Assembly: GCF_014855495.1 (NCBI RefSeq)
Contig: NZ_JACYFJ010000003.1
Coordinates: forward strand, 1-64,000
Direction: 5' to 3'
DNA from: Euzebyella saccharophila
GTDB taxonomy: Bacteria; Bacteroidota; Bacteroidia; Flavobacteriales; Flavobacteriaceae
DNA length: 64,000 nt
Each line of letters begins with the position of its first letter. The stretch's first letter is position 1. This document shows positions 17,963 to 27,230 of the stretch, in pieces. A model generated the notes under the pieces. It had not been told where the DNA came from. It made no database searches and saw nothing but the letters and a program-made list of their open reading frames with translations. The translations under genes and the position numbers were made by a program.

Positions 17963-20292
17963 TGAAACTATGCGATTTTATGATGCGTAAACCGACGAAA
18001 GACAGACACCTCGCAAAAGGTATTTTAAAACCATTTTCAAGGTTGGTAATCCAAAGATTATTTTTACATGTAGTAACTGCTATAGTATTAGTGGCCTTAC
18101 TTATTTCTATTGGTTGCGAAAGGGAATCTTCAAATAGGATAGCGCACACCTCTTGGAAACATTATGGTGGTAGCCCTGATCAATCAAAATACTTCGAAAC
18201 ACCAGGTATTACGAAAGAGAATGTTTCAGATTTGGAGGTTTTATGGGTGTACCCGACCGAAGACAACAGGTTTTACTTTTTCAATCCAATTATTGTTGAC
18301 ACAACTATGTATGTGCTTGGCAAGAATAATTCTCTAATTGCTATAAATGCCAAAACGGGCAAAGAATTGTGGATACATACCGATTTGTCGGGCATTACGA
18401 GAAGAGGTTTGAACTATTGGGAAAGTAATGACCATACAGATAAGCGATTGCTGTTTACGTTGAACAACTCATTACAGGCCATTGATGCCGTGACAGGTAA
18501 AACTATTTCAGATTTTGGAAAGAATGGATATACCGACCTCCGAGAGGGGTTGGATAGAAATCCTGCTTCCATTAAATCGATACAATCTATGATGCCGGGT
18601 GTTATTTATGATGACCTTATAATATTGGGGTCAGCACCGGGAGAAAGCTATTTTTCACCTCCAGGTCATGTTAGGGCTTACAACGTAATTACGGGAAAAC
18701 TAGAGTGGACCTTCCACACAATACCTCACCCTGGGGAATACGGCTATGAAACATGGCCAAAAGATGCCTATAAGTACGTAGGGGGCACCAATGTTTGGAG
18801 CGAAATATCTGTTGATGAAGAACGAGGAATTGCCTATCTACCGATCGGTTCGCCCACATATGATTACTATGGTGCAGATCGATTAGGCAGTAATCTTTTT
18901 GCCAATTCCCTTGTTGCCATAAATGCCAGGACAGGCGAAAGGATCTGGCACTACCAGACAGTGCATCATGATCTTTGGGACTACGACCTATCTCCTGCCC
19001 CGCAACTCTTGACCGTTGAAAAAAACGGAGAAAAAATCGATGCCGTTTCCATAGCTACTAAACACGGCTTTGTTTTCGTTTTCGATAGGGTTACAGGTGA
19101 TCCTTTGTTTCCTATTGAAGAAAAGGCCTTTCCTAAAAGTGAAATGCCCGGAGAAGAGTCTTGGCCGACACAACCAATCACATCACTACCAAGCTTTACA
19201 AGGCATGAGGTAACCCCTGAAAACTTAAATCCGTATTTTTCAGATAGCCTTAGACAAGATTGGTTACAGCGATTAGATTCTGCAAAAACGGGTCTTTATG
19301 TCCCTCCCTCGGATAAATATGAGACCATAATGATGCCCGGGGCATTAGGTGGTGCCAATTATGGTAACACGGCCGCCAACCCCCATACGGGAATGATGTA
19401 TATTATGACGCAAGAATACGCTTCAACCTATCGCTTGAACAAGGTTGAACCGCCTTCTGATGAACTCACACAAAACGACGTAGATAAAGTTACTGCATTG
19501 TATAATTCTTCGTGTATTGCTTGTCATGGACCAAAAATGGAAGGTGCCGCAGGGCCTTCGTTGATTAACCTTGGCCATCATATGGCGTATCAAGATTTTA
19601 AAAATACCGTCATTAATGGCAAAGGCTTAATGCCAGGACTAGTGCATGTTGATGAAGAAGCTTTAAAGGCGTTATTCAAGTTTCTTGGTGGCAATCCTAA
19701 CCAACGAAGCTATAGGTTTAACAACCAAGACCAAAACCCAATCGCCGGCCCTGTAGTAGGTTCGGGAGGTGCTAAAATAAAGACAGATTCCTTACGCGGC
19801 GCACCTATGGAAGAATATCCTGAAGATGTTCAACACCCTGAAGCAAGATATACTACTGATTACGGATTGGATTGGCCAGGTTTAATAGACCCGCCTTGGT
19901 CTTCTATTCTTGCTTATGACCTAAACAACGGAAGCATTAAATGGAGGCGCCCTATAGGCATCGACTCATTATATGCCAAGGGAGATGAGAAATTGGGTGC
20001 GCCCAATGGCACGCAAAGAAAAGGTATGGTAATAACCTCAACGGGTATCATATTCGTAACTGCGAAGGGTGGTAAACTCTATGCAATCGATGCCGACAAT
20101 GGTGAAACGCTTTGGGAAACTACTTTAAGCAACGAATCTAATGCCCAACCGAGTATGTTTTCCATTGATGGAAAGGAATACTTAGTAATAAATGCTTCTT
20201 CTTCTTTTAGAAGAGATAGCTACGACCATTCCAAGAAACCCGGCGCACTACCCAAAGGTTATGTTGTGTATGGCATTCCAGACAAAAAATAA
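17962..20292 (+). CDS. PQQ-dependent aldose dehydrogenase with inserted cytochrome c domain, lipoprotein
   Basis: A quinoprotein of about 776 residues oxidising an aldose to its lactone outside the inner membrane. The ATG at 17962 overlaps the previous stop (TGATG), implying coupled translation. After a long basic n-region comes a lipobox, LLISIGC. The eight-bladed PQQ beta-propeller runs from about residue 45 (HYGGSPDQSKYF) with blade motifs such as INAKTGKELW, and HHDLWDYDLSPAP is a PQQ-site signature. A c-type haem site C518-I-A-C-H522 with a distal methionine candidate (KGLMPG) is inserted before the last blades, which end AIDADNGETLW. This is the architecture of membrane-linked quinoprotein glucose/aldose dehydrogenases. 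No PQQ biosynthesis genes are in the window. Confidence 0.88.
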   Translation: MKLCDFMMRKPTKDRHLAKGILKPFSRLVIQRLFLHVVTAIVLVALLISIGCERESSNRIAHTSWKHYGGSPDQSKYFETPGITKENVSDLEVLWVYPTEDNRFYFFNPIIVDTTMYVLGKNNSLIAINAKTGKELWIHTDLSGITRRGLNYWESNDHTDKRLLFTLNNSLQAIDAVTGKTISDFGKNGYTDLREGLDRNPASIKSIQSMMPGVIYDDLIILGSAPGESYFSPPGHVRAYNVITGKLEWTFHTIPHPGEYGYETWPKDAYKYVGGTNVWSEISVDEERGIAYLPIGSPTYDYYGADRLGSNLFANSLVAINARTGERIWHYQTVHHDLWDYDLSPAPQLLTVEKNGEKIDAVSIATKHGFVFVFDRVTGDPLFPIEEKAFPKSEMPGEESWPTQPITSLPSFTRHEVTPENLNPYFSDSLRQDWLQRLDSAKTGLYVPPSDKYETIMMPGALGGANYGNTAANPHTGMMYIMTQEYASTYRLNKVEPPSDELTQNDVDKVTALYNSSCIACHGPKMEGAAGPSLINLGHHMAYQDFKNTVINGKGLMPGLVHVDEEALKALFKFLGGNPNQRSYRFNNQDQNPIAGPVVGSGGAKIKTDSLRGAPMEEYPEDVQHPEARYTTDYGLDWPGLIDPPWSSILAYDLNNGSIKWRRPIGIDSLYAKGDEKLGAPNGTQRKGMVITSTGIIFVTAKGGKLYAIDADNGETLWETTLSNESNAQPSMFSIDGKEYLVINASSSFRRDSYDHSKKPGALPKGYVVYGIPDKK

Positions 20293-20341
20293 TATTGAGA
20301 ACCTCTGCAAGAGGCATTGACCTATTAATAAAAAAGATATT

Positions 20342-21556
20342 ATGAAACCATTTTTGATTTTTCTATTAAGCGTTTTTGGCTCTTTTTGTTTCGCTCAAAA
20401 CCTGTCAAATAGAGTAAGCCATAACGACCCTGCTACTTACAGAGAACTATCAAACGTACATGCTGGTGCCGGTAAAATGGGTTTTACCCAACTTATAGGC
20501 CGTAATGAGCTAGGTACTAACTTTTTATATCTACACACAGGTGTAATTCAACCTAAATCCGGCATAGGCCATCATTTTCACCACAGCATTGAAGAGATGT
20601 ACGTAATTTTAGAAGGAGAGGCCGAGTATACCATAAATGGTAGAACTTCAAGAATAAAGGCGCCAGCTTTGGTACCTTGTAAGTTGGGAGACTCTCACGG
20701 TATTTACAATGCATCGAATAAACCTTTAAAATGGATCAATTTTGCCGTTAGTAATGTAAAGGCAAAAGGAGATGCATTTGATCTCGCCGATGACCTAAAA
20801 GACACGCAATTAGATGAGGTTCCTGTTTTTGTTTCAGCTAGGTTGGAAAACGAAAAACTACAATCTGCAAAATCACTTTATATTGGCCAGGGCATTACAT
20901 TTCGTCGAATTTTTCAAGCTGAAGTATTTAAAACCAACTGGAATCATGTCGATCATGTTTCTATTGCAAAAAGATCAATGTCAAAGCCTAGGCAACTTAG
21001 CGGTGTTGAAGAAGTATACTACGTGATAAAAGGCTCTGGAGAGGTTTCTGTGAACGGAAAAAGTACCGCCATTAAACAAGACGATTCATTTTATGGATTG
21101 ATGGGGGAAACTATTTCATGGAAGAGTACAGACAATGAAAGTCTTGAACTTTTGGTTATAGGCATAACTCCATCCAAAGAAAAGGATTTTGAAATTACTG
21201 GTACCCCATCCACTCCAAAGGCTATGGCTTTACAAATGGATTTTGTCGTTGAAAAAGAAAATGCCAGAAAATTTGAAGAAATGTACCATTCCATCTATGT
21301 ACCTGCAATGCTGGTTCAAGATGGTTATCTGAGTTCGAAACTTCTAAGACTTTTTCCGGAAGAAGTTGCACGTGGGATTGAAGCAGAACCAACCGCTTTC
21401 AACTACCAAATTCAGATATCGTTCGACACAGAAGAAAATCGTCGTAAATGGGTCGCCAGCGCCCAACATCAAATTGCATGGCCAGCCGCTTCTTCTCTTG
21501 CCAAAGAATTTAAATGGCGTGGCTATGATGTAATGGGAGATGACGACCAGAGATAA
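20342..21556 (+). CDS. Secreted double-cupin protein with C-terminal ABM-like domain
   Basis: A 404-residue exported protein (signal ending SFCFAQ). The first cupin, about 50-135, has the metal motif HHFHHSIEEMYVILEG and a second-motif histidine in LGDSHGIYN. The second cupin, about 190-275, keeps the fold (EEVYYVIKGSGEVSVNG) but its first histidine pair is WNHVDHV and its end lacks a clear metal His. The last 110 residues (about 290-400) look like a ferredoxin-like antibiotic-monooxygenase/EthD-type dimer domain. It closes the sugar-acid operon, 49 bases after the PQQ dehydrogenase, and converges with an SMP-30 protein that also carries two cupins. A role in sugar-acid or lactone handling is likely, but the reaction is unknown. 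Confidence 0.7.
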   Translation: MKPFLIFLLSVFGSFCFAQNLSNRVSHNDPATYRELSNVHAGAGKMGFTQLIGRNELGTNFLYLHTGVIQPKSGIGHHFHHSIEEMYVILEGEAEYTINGRTSRIKAPALVPCKLGDSHGIYNASNKPLKWINFAVSNVKAKGDAFDLADDLKDTQLDEVPVFVSARLENEKLQSAKSLYIGQGITFRRIFQAEVFKTNWNHVDHVSIAKRSMSKPRQLSGVEEVYYVIKGSGEVSVNGKSTAIKQDDSFYGLMGETISWKSTDNESLELLVIGITPSKEKDFEITGTPSTPKAMALQMDFVVEKENARKFEEMYHSIYVPAMLVQDGYLSSKLLRLFPEEVARGIEAEPTAFNYQIQISFDTEENRRKWVASAQHQIAWPAASSLAKEFKWRGYDVMGDDDQR

Positions 21557-21569
21557 TTTCTTCGGGATT

Positions 21570-23501
21570 TTATAGATAATTGATATATCCTTCCATATTG
21601 GTACGTATTTTGAAAACCTTGTCATAGCTTACTATATAAAGCGTTTTCATATCCTTATCACCAAAACACAGACTTACAGGAAAAGAAGGTAAGTTGATCA
21701 TACCCACAAAAGAGCCCTTGGCATCAAAAATTTGAACACCGTAATAGGTAGCGACATATATATTGCCGTTCTTGTCTATTGCCATACCATCGGCACTCGA
21801 AGATTTACCTTTTCTTTCTAGTACATTATCGGTCAACAAAAGTTCGGCAAATTTTCGACCGTTAGAAATGGTGCCGTCTTCATAGACATCGTAAGCCCAA
21901 ATAAAGTTCTCTTTGTCGCTGTCGACTGGGTACCAAGATTCATCATCATAACAATTATTGATGTATAAGGTTTTGCCATCGGGCGAAAGTAAAATACCGT
22001 TCGGCATCGCAAACTCGTTCGGTGAAGTAATTCTGCTAATTACACCCTTATTAGAGACATAATATACTGCCCTACCCGGTTGAAATTTCTCAGCTTCCAT
22101 CGTAAATTGCGGATCGGTGAAGTAGATTCCACCTTTTGAATCGGTAATAATATCATTAGGACCATCGATTGGTTTACCATTATAACTATCTACTATGACC
22201 CTTACTATTTCGCCAGTGGTAGTCATCTCGAGAACACGGTGACCGATCATATCGCATACCAATAAGTTACCGTTTTTATAGGGGTACAATCCGTTAGTTT
22301 GCATTTTGCCCTGTGAAATATTTCTCAAGGACCCATCGCCACTCATTTCTACAATCGAACTTTTTTTAGGGTCGGCATTCCAATTTTCATCAAAATACAT
22401 ATTAGAGAAATAAACTTTACCGTTCAGCCATTTCGGGCCTTCGCTAAAGGTTAAATGAGGTTCAGCTTCAGATCCGTCTATAAGTAGTTCTAGTTTGGCA
22501 TTTTTAGGAATAATCTGCAAAAACCTTTTCGATGCATCTTCTTGCTTTTTTACATAATCTTCCCTTATTGGAACAAAAACATCCATCATGTCGGCACCTA
22601 CTTCTCCAGCTTTTGATGAATGAACCATATTACCAGCGACGTAAATTGCATCGTTTGTCTTTAGAGCATGCTCTTCACCTACAACCATTTGTTCAAGACT
22701 TCCACGCTGCACAAAGGTCAATTGTTCTTCAGGATGAATATGTGCTCTGGCTGTGGTATTCGGTTGTAATGAGACAAAACTAAGTTGCATGTTACCGGCC
22801 GATACAATACGTGAAAAGGCACCCTCGCTTATTTTACTCAGCTGTATATCGTACAGATCATAGATCTTGTTAGGCACGATAGAGGGCTCTAAGTATGCGT
22901 CTTTAGTTTTAGTTGATTTTACGCTGCTAGAAATACCCAGTTTTTCGAGATAATCTAATCTTACTGGGTTGTACACCTCAACCAGTTGAGCCCCTAATTC
23001 ACCGGCCCTTATTTCACTTACACTATTTCTTTTTTGAAAAATAAAGTCGGTTCTTGGGGTACCACTATGTGTTCCGTCTGCTTCTTCTCGCTCAATGGCT
23101 ACCAATTTTTTGGTTTTATTTCCGTCCGATAATTCTATCGTACCTTCCACCATTATAAGAAATCTACTTTCTGGTAGTTCTTCTCTAGCAATAATCGAAT
23201 TAGGCTCTAAAGTCAAAATATTCACCAAAGCCCCATTACCCCAAAAAAAATTTGCATTTACACCCGGGTATAACTCTAAGGTTTTCATGCTATCAAAACT
23301 TATTTTTTTACCCGCTTCCGAACTAGCCTTAACCTTATTTTTCGTATCACGTAGCTCTTTTGGTTCAAGATTGTACTTTGCTATAAGTTTGTCATTTTCT
23401 TCCTTCCATTTTGGTACAGTTAAGGTATTGCAACCCATTAACAAAAAAATAGCGATTAGAAGCTGTAAACTCACAGAATGATTATTCATATGTCTAGACA
23501 T
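21570..23501 (-). CDS. Lipoprotein with two cupins and an SMP-30/gluconolactonase domain
   Basis: A 643-residue lipoprotein (lipobox FLLMGC). Two cupin domains occupy about 55-155 and 225-315, the second having HIHPEEQLTFVQRG and MVHSSKAG with metal-type histidines. From about 335 to the end is a six-bladed SMP-30/gluconolactonase propeller. It includes FSEGPKW with the metal glutamate, GPNDIITDSKGGIYFTDP with the metal asparagine, MPNGILLSPDGK, and SSADGMAIDKNGNIYVA with the metal aspartate. The lactonase part would open the aldonolactone produced by the PQQ dehydrogenase. It is transcribed toward that operon (stop codons 13 bases apart) and diverges from SusCD pair 1. Fusion of cupins to SMP-30 is unusual. 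Confidence 0.8.
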   Translation of the reverse strand: MSRHMNNHSVSLQLLIAIFLLMGCNTLTVPKWKEENDKLIAKYNLEPKELRDTKNKVKASSEAGKKISFDSMKTLELYPGVNANFFWGNGALVNILTLEPNSIIAREELPESRFLIMVEGTIELSDGNKTKKLVAIEREEADGTHSGTPRTDFIFQKRNSVSEIRAGELGAQLVEVYNPVRLDYLEKLGISSSVKSTKTKDAYLEPSIVPNKIYDLYDIQLSKISEGAFSRIVSAGNMQLSFVSLQPNTTARAHIHPEEQLTFVQRGSLEQMVVGEEHALKTNDAIYVAGNMVHSSKAGEVGADMMDVFVPIREDYVKKQEDASKRFLQIIPKNAKLELLIDGSEAEPHLTFSEGPKWLNGKVYFSNMYFDENWNADPKKSSIVEMSGDGSLRNISQGKMQTNGLYPYKNGNLLVCDMIGHRVLEMTTTGEIVRVIVDSYNGKPIDGPNDIITDSKGGIYFTDPQFTMEAEKFQPGRAVYYVSNKGVISRITSPNEFAMPNGILLSPDGKTLYINNCYDDESWYPVDSDKENFIWAYDVYEDGTISNGRKFAELLLTDNVLERKGKSSSADGMAIDKNGNIYVATYYGVQIFDAKGSFVGMINLPSFPVSLCFGDKDMKTLYIVSYDKVFKIRTNMEGYINYL

Positions 23502-23795
23502 GTATAATTCATATTAATTATCGAATAAATACTTTGAAAAGTCTTAAATAGGCAAACAGATATAATGTCTTAAGTAATTTTTAACTGAGACCTATTTGAA
23601 TGCGAAGTCAAGAATAATGAATAATATTTTTTTTAGCCCTAAAAATTATCATTTTCCTTGAAATTTAATAGCTTTTTTTTCAACATCTAGGAAAACGATA
23701 AGTATTGCAAAAAATATAATTGGTTTCTTTCTTAATTCTTCCACTACTTTGTTAGCAGTGAAAATATTCAAATCAGGACATCATTTTTCAAAATT

Positions 23796-23813
23796 AAGTG
23801 TAAAAAAAACACT
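23796..23813. promoter_or_regulatory. Exact GTGT-N7-ACAC operator before SusCD pair 1
   Basis: AAGTGT-AAAAAAA-ACACTA, core 23798-23812, with perfectly symmetric AGTGT/ACACT arms. It is in the 449-base spacer (23502-23950) between the divergent SMP-30 lipoprotein and SusC genes, 138 bases before SusC, so both could be controlled. Nothing else recognisable lies in the spacer; TACTTTG strings at about 23531 and 23752 are one base short of the -7 consensus. Confidence 0.55.
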
Positions 23814-23950
23814 AATTTATAGTGTCATATCGGTTTTGATGTTTTCGTAATAATTCTCAACTCTTTTGAATGACACCACAATCCAGTCTCTTTTGAGATT
23901 TGGCGTCTTTCGAAAAAACTAAAACTATTTAATAACTAAATTAAACTACT

Positions 23951-26900
23951 ATGAAGAACTATTGCTTATTGTGGTGTGTTGTATTCCTGACATACTCTGA
24001 CGCAATGGCCGGCAGCTTAGCCGAAATTGATTCAACTCCGCACAACAATCGCATCACAAACTATGAAAATGATTTTCAAACCTCTGTTTCCGGTCAGATT
24101 AAAGATGAATTTGGCGAGCCTTTTCTGGGGGTAACGATTATTGAAAAGGGCACCAACAACGGTACCACCACTGATTTCGATGGTAATTACACAATCAATG
24201 TATCTGGCCCGAACAGCGTACTCGTATTCTCATTTATCGGTTATAAAAAACATGAAGTAACCGTGGGCCAACAGTCAACTATCAATGTTAGCCTTGAGAC
24301 AGATGTAACTTCGTTGAACGAAGTTGTGGTGACCGGTCTAGGTATCAGAAAAGATTCAAAAAAATTAGGTTATGCCGTGACATCGGTTCAGACAGAAGAA
24401 CTTACAAAAACAAGAACCGTGAACCCGATGGAGTCATTAGAAGGTAAGGTTGCCGGTCTAAATATATCACCGCCTTCATCCGGTGCTGGAGGTAGTATGC
24501 AAATACGATTACGTGGGCAGGCCGCTTTTGCAGGTGCAAGTAATTCACCATTATTCGTAATTAACGGCCTTCCTATCGATCAAGGCGCAAGAGGAGCTGA
24601 TGGGCGTGGAAATTCAAGGGATTTAGGGGATAACCTACAGAACTTAAACCCAGATGATATCGAAAGTATGACCGTACTGAAAGGGGCCACCGCTGCAGCT
24701 ATTTATGGTGCAAGAGCTGCAAACGGGGCCGTTATCATCACTACGAAATCAGGTAAGTTCGACCAAGGTATAGGTCTCGAGTTTACTTCTAGCTATACCT
24801 CTTCACAAGCATTGGATTTTTTGGATGAAATACAACAAACAATGTACGGGCAAGGTACAGGAGGTGTTCGGCCACAAACTCAAGGTGAGGCGCAAAGTAC
24901 CGGTCAATTTGGTTTTGGGGAAAGACTGGATGGAGCACCTACCGTAAATTTTGATGGTGTAAACAGACCTTATTCGGCGTATCCTTCAAAGCTTCACGAT
25001 TTTCTAAGAACCGGAACAAATATTACTAATACAATCGGTTTTTCGGGGGGTAATGAAAATGGGAGCTTTAGAGCATCTTTTGCCAATACCGATGCGAAAG
25101 GCATTCAACCATCAAATGAATATAGAAAGAGAATCTTTAATGTTGGCATCAACTACAACGTTACCGAAAAGCTGAACATGCTTTTGAACGTGAATTATAC
25201 CAACGAAGAAAATATCAATCCGCCCGAAATCGGTACCCAAGGCCCGGGTGCAACCAACTTCTTTAATAGAATGACGGTATCTGTCCCGATTGAAGCCTTC
25301 CAACAAAGTGCAATCGATCCTATTACGGGAGCAGAATTACGTACGAATGGGTTTTTAGGCACGATTAATAATCCTTACTATCAATTACAAAAGAATCAAT
25401 TCTTTAACGATAATAGAAAAAGACTTTTAGGAACGGCAACGCTTAGATATGATATATTGGATTGGCTTTATTTGCAAGGGCGTTATAACTATGACTATGC
25501 CACCAATTTAATGGAATGGAACGAGTTGAACGGCGCAGGAGCCACTACTACTTTAGAAGGTGATACCGGTTTTTACAGAGGTCGTTATGATATTCAACAA
25601 AATCAATCAACAGACATTAATGCAGATTTCTTATTAGGTGCCAGTAAAGAGTTCGGCAAACTTTCTATTGATGCCAGTTTTGGTGGTAATACCTGGCGTT
25701 CTCAATTTCAAAGAAACGCTCAATACTCCAGATTGTTCGTAGTTCCCGACCTTTATTCAATCAAGAACGGAACTAACTTTGAAACAGATGAAGCAGGTTT
25801 TCAACCCTATGTTTTTAGCCGATTCAGAATCAATTCATTATACGGTCTGGCCGAATTCGGCTACAATGATCTTGTATATGTGAATTTTACCGGAAGACAA
25901 GATTGGTTTTCTGTATTGAACCCTGAAAACAACGGTGTTTTTTATCCTTCAGTTTCAGGTAGTTTGATATTTTCTGAATTCTTAAAAGATTCCAACTGGC
26001 TCAACTACGGAAAAGTAAGGGCGTCTTGGGCAGAAGTTGGTAGTGCCAATGGTGTAGGTACATTTGAAGGTATACTTAACTATACCATCAACCCTCCCTT
26101 TAATGGGCAGACAACTGCGGGCGTATCGGGCACATTCGCCCCTAACCCCTTCTTAAGGCCTTTTACCGTGACCGAAAAAGAGATAGGCTTAGAGATGAGA
26201 TTACTTGACAACCGTTTGCGTTTCGATATCGCAGCATTTGATAAGGTTACCACCGATCAAATATTAGACGTGACCCTTTCAAACGCTTCAGGGTACGATA
26301 ATTCTAAACAGAATCTGGCATCCTTGAAGAACAGTGGTCTAGAAACGCTCATCGAAGGTACTCCAATACAAACTAACGACTTTCGCTGGACGACCTCTTG
26401 GAACAACGCCTATCTATCGACCGAGGTGTTGGATGTAGGAAACGATAGCGGAACCATCTTATTGATTTATTTTAATGGTACGGGCAATGAATTCCTAGGA
26501 GAGCTACGATATACCGAAGGTATGGCCATGAACCAATTATACACCCGAACTTTTAGAAGAAACGAAAGCGGTCAAGTATTGGTAAGCGATGACGGTCGAA
26601 TTCTCGCCACCAATGGCGAAACCCCGGGAGCGGAGGATACCAATGGGTTTTTGCCTGTTGGTAGTTCAATACCAAAACATGTAGGTGGCTGGAACAACGA
26701 TTTTGAATACAAAAATTTTAGGTTCGGCTTCTTGGTCGATTATAAGTTCGGTGGAACCGTTCTATCCTCCACTCATTTGAATATGTTGCGTCAAGGTCAT
26801 TCGATTATGTCGTTGGAAGGTCGTAGAGATGGTGAAAACGGAATTATAGTACCCAACAGTGTGTACGAAAGTAACGGTCAGCCAAACACCACTGCGGTCA

Positions 26901-27220
26901 CCAACCTGCAATCATTCTATGCCGACTATCGCAACCTTCAAATTGGAGATCCTTTTACATACAAATCTGACTTTGTAAAATTAAGAAGCATATCGTTAGC
27001 CTATGATTTTACCGATTTTATCAGAAAATCATCAGACCTTCAATTTCTAAAAGGTCTAACCTTAGCGGCCTCATGTCGTAATGTGGCCATTCTATATAAA
27101 GACCTACCGGGTCTTGACCCAGAGGCAATCCAGTCTTCTGGCGATTTTAGGGCAGGATATGAAAATTCGGCATTACCGACGACCCGAAACTTTAATTTCA
27201 GCCTAAATGTTAAATTTTAG
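23951..27220 (+). CDS. SusC/RagA-family TonB-dependent outer-membrane transporter (pair 1)
   Basis: A 1089-residue outer-membrane barrel importing oligosaccharides with energy from TonB. A signal peptide is followed by a CarboxypepD-regulatory-like domain at about 45-125 (SGQIKDEFGEPFLGVTI, TDFDGNYTI, FSFIGYKK). Next come the TonB box and plug entrance (LNEVVVTGLGI) and the plug (about 125-270, ending IYGARAANGAVIITTKSG). The barrel ends in aromatic RNFNFSLNVKF. The SusD gene overlaps or abuts its end. Position beside the oxidative pentose genes and an exact operator copy suggest an arabinose- or xylose-containing ligand. Confidence 0.92.
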   Translation: MKNYCLLWCVVFLTYSDAMAGSLAEIDSTPHNNRITNYENDFQTSVSGQIKDEFGEPFLGVTIIEKGTNNGTTTDFDGNYTINVSGPNSVLVFSFIGYKKHEVTVGQQSTINVSLETDVTSLNEVVVTGLGIRKDSKKLGYAVTSVQTEELTKTRTVNPMESLEGKVAGLNISPPSSGAGGSMQIRLRGQAAFAGASNSPLFVINGLPIDQGARGADGRGNSRDLGDNLQNLNPDDIESMTVLKGATAAAIYGARAANGAVIITTKSGKFDQGIGLEFTSSYTSSQALDFLDEIQQTMYGQGTGGVRPQTQGEAQSTGQFGFGERLDGAPTVNFDGVNRPYSAYPSKLHDFLRTGTNITNTIGFSGGNENGSFRASFANTDAKGIQPSNEYRKRIFNVGINYNVTEKLNMLLNVNYTNEENINPPEIGTQGPGATNFFNRMTVSVPIEAFQQSAIDPITGAELRTNGFLGTINNPYYQLQKNQFFNDNRKRLLGTATLRYDILDWLYLQGRYNYDYATNLMEWNELNGAGATTTLEGDTGFYRGRYDIQQNQSTDINADFLLGASKEFGKLSIDASFGGNTWRSQFQRNAQYSRLFVVPDLYSIKNGTNFETDEAGFQPYVFSRFRINSLYGLAEFGYNDLVYVNFTGRQDWFSVLNPENNGVFYPSVSGSLIFSEFLKDSNWLNYGKVRASWAEVGSANGVGTFEGILNYTINPPFNGQTTAGVSGTFAPNPFLRPFTVTEKEIGLEMRLLDNRLRFDIAAFDKVTTDQILDVTLSNASGYDNSKQNLASLKNSGLETLIEGTPIQTNDFRWTTSWNNAYLSTEVLDVGNDSGTILLIYFNGTGNEFLGELRYTEGMAMNQLYTRTFRRNESGQVLVSDDGRILATNGETPGAEDTNGFLPVGSSIPKHVGGWNNDFEYKNFRFGFLVDYKFGGTVLSSTHLNMLRQGHSIMSLEGRRDGENGIIVPNSVYESNGQPNTTAVTNLQSFYADYRNLQIGDPFTYKSDFVKLRSISLAYDFTDFIRKSSDLQFLKGLTLAASCRNVAILYKDLPGLDPEAIQSSGDFRAGYENSALPTTRNFNFSLNVKF

Positions 27221-27230
27221 AACAATAAAA

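Noticed and set aside
27207-27230. Earlier SusD start overlapping SusC
   Set aside because: The second ATG at 27231 gives a standard lipoprotein signal without eight extra residues.
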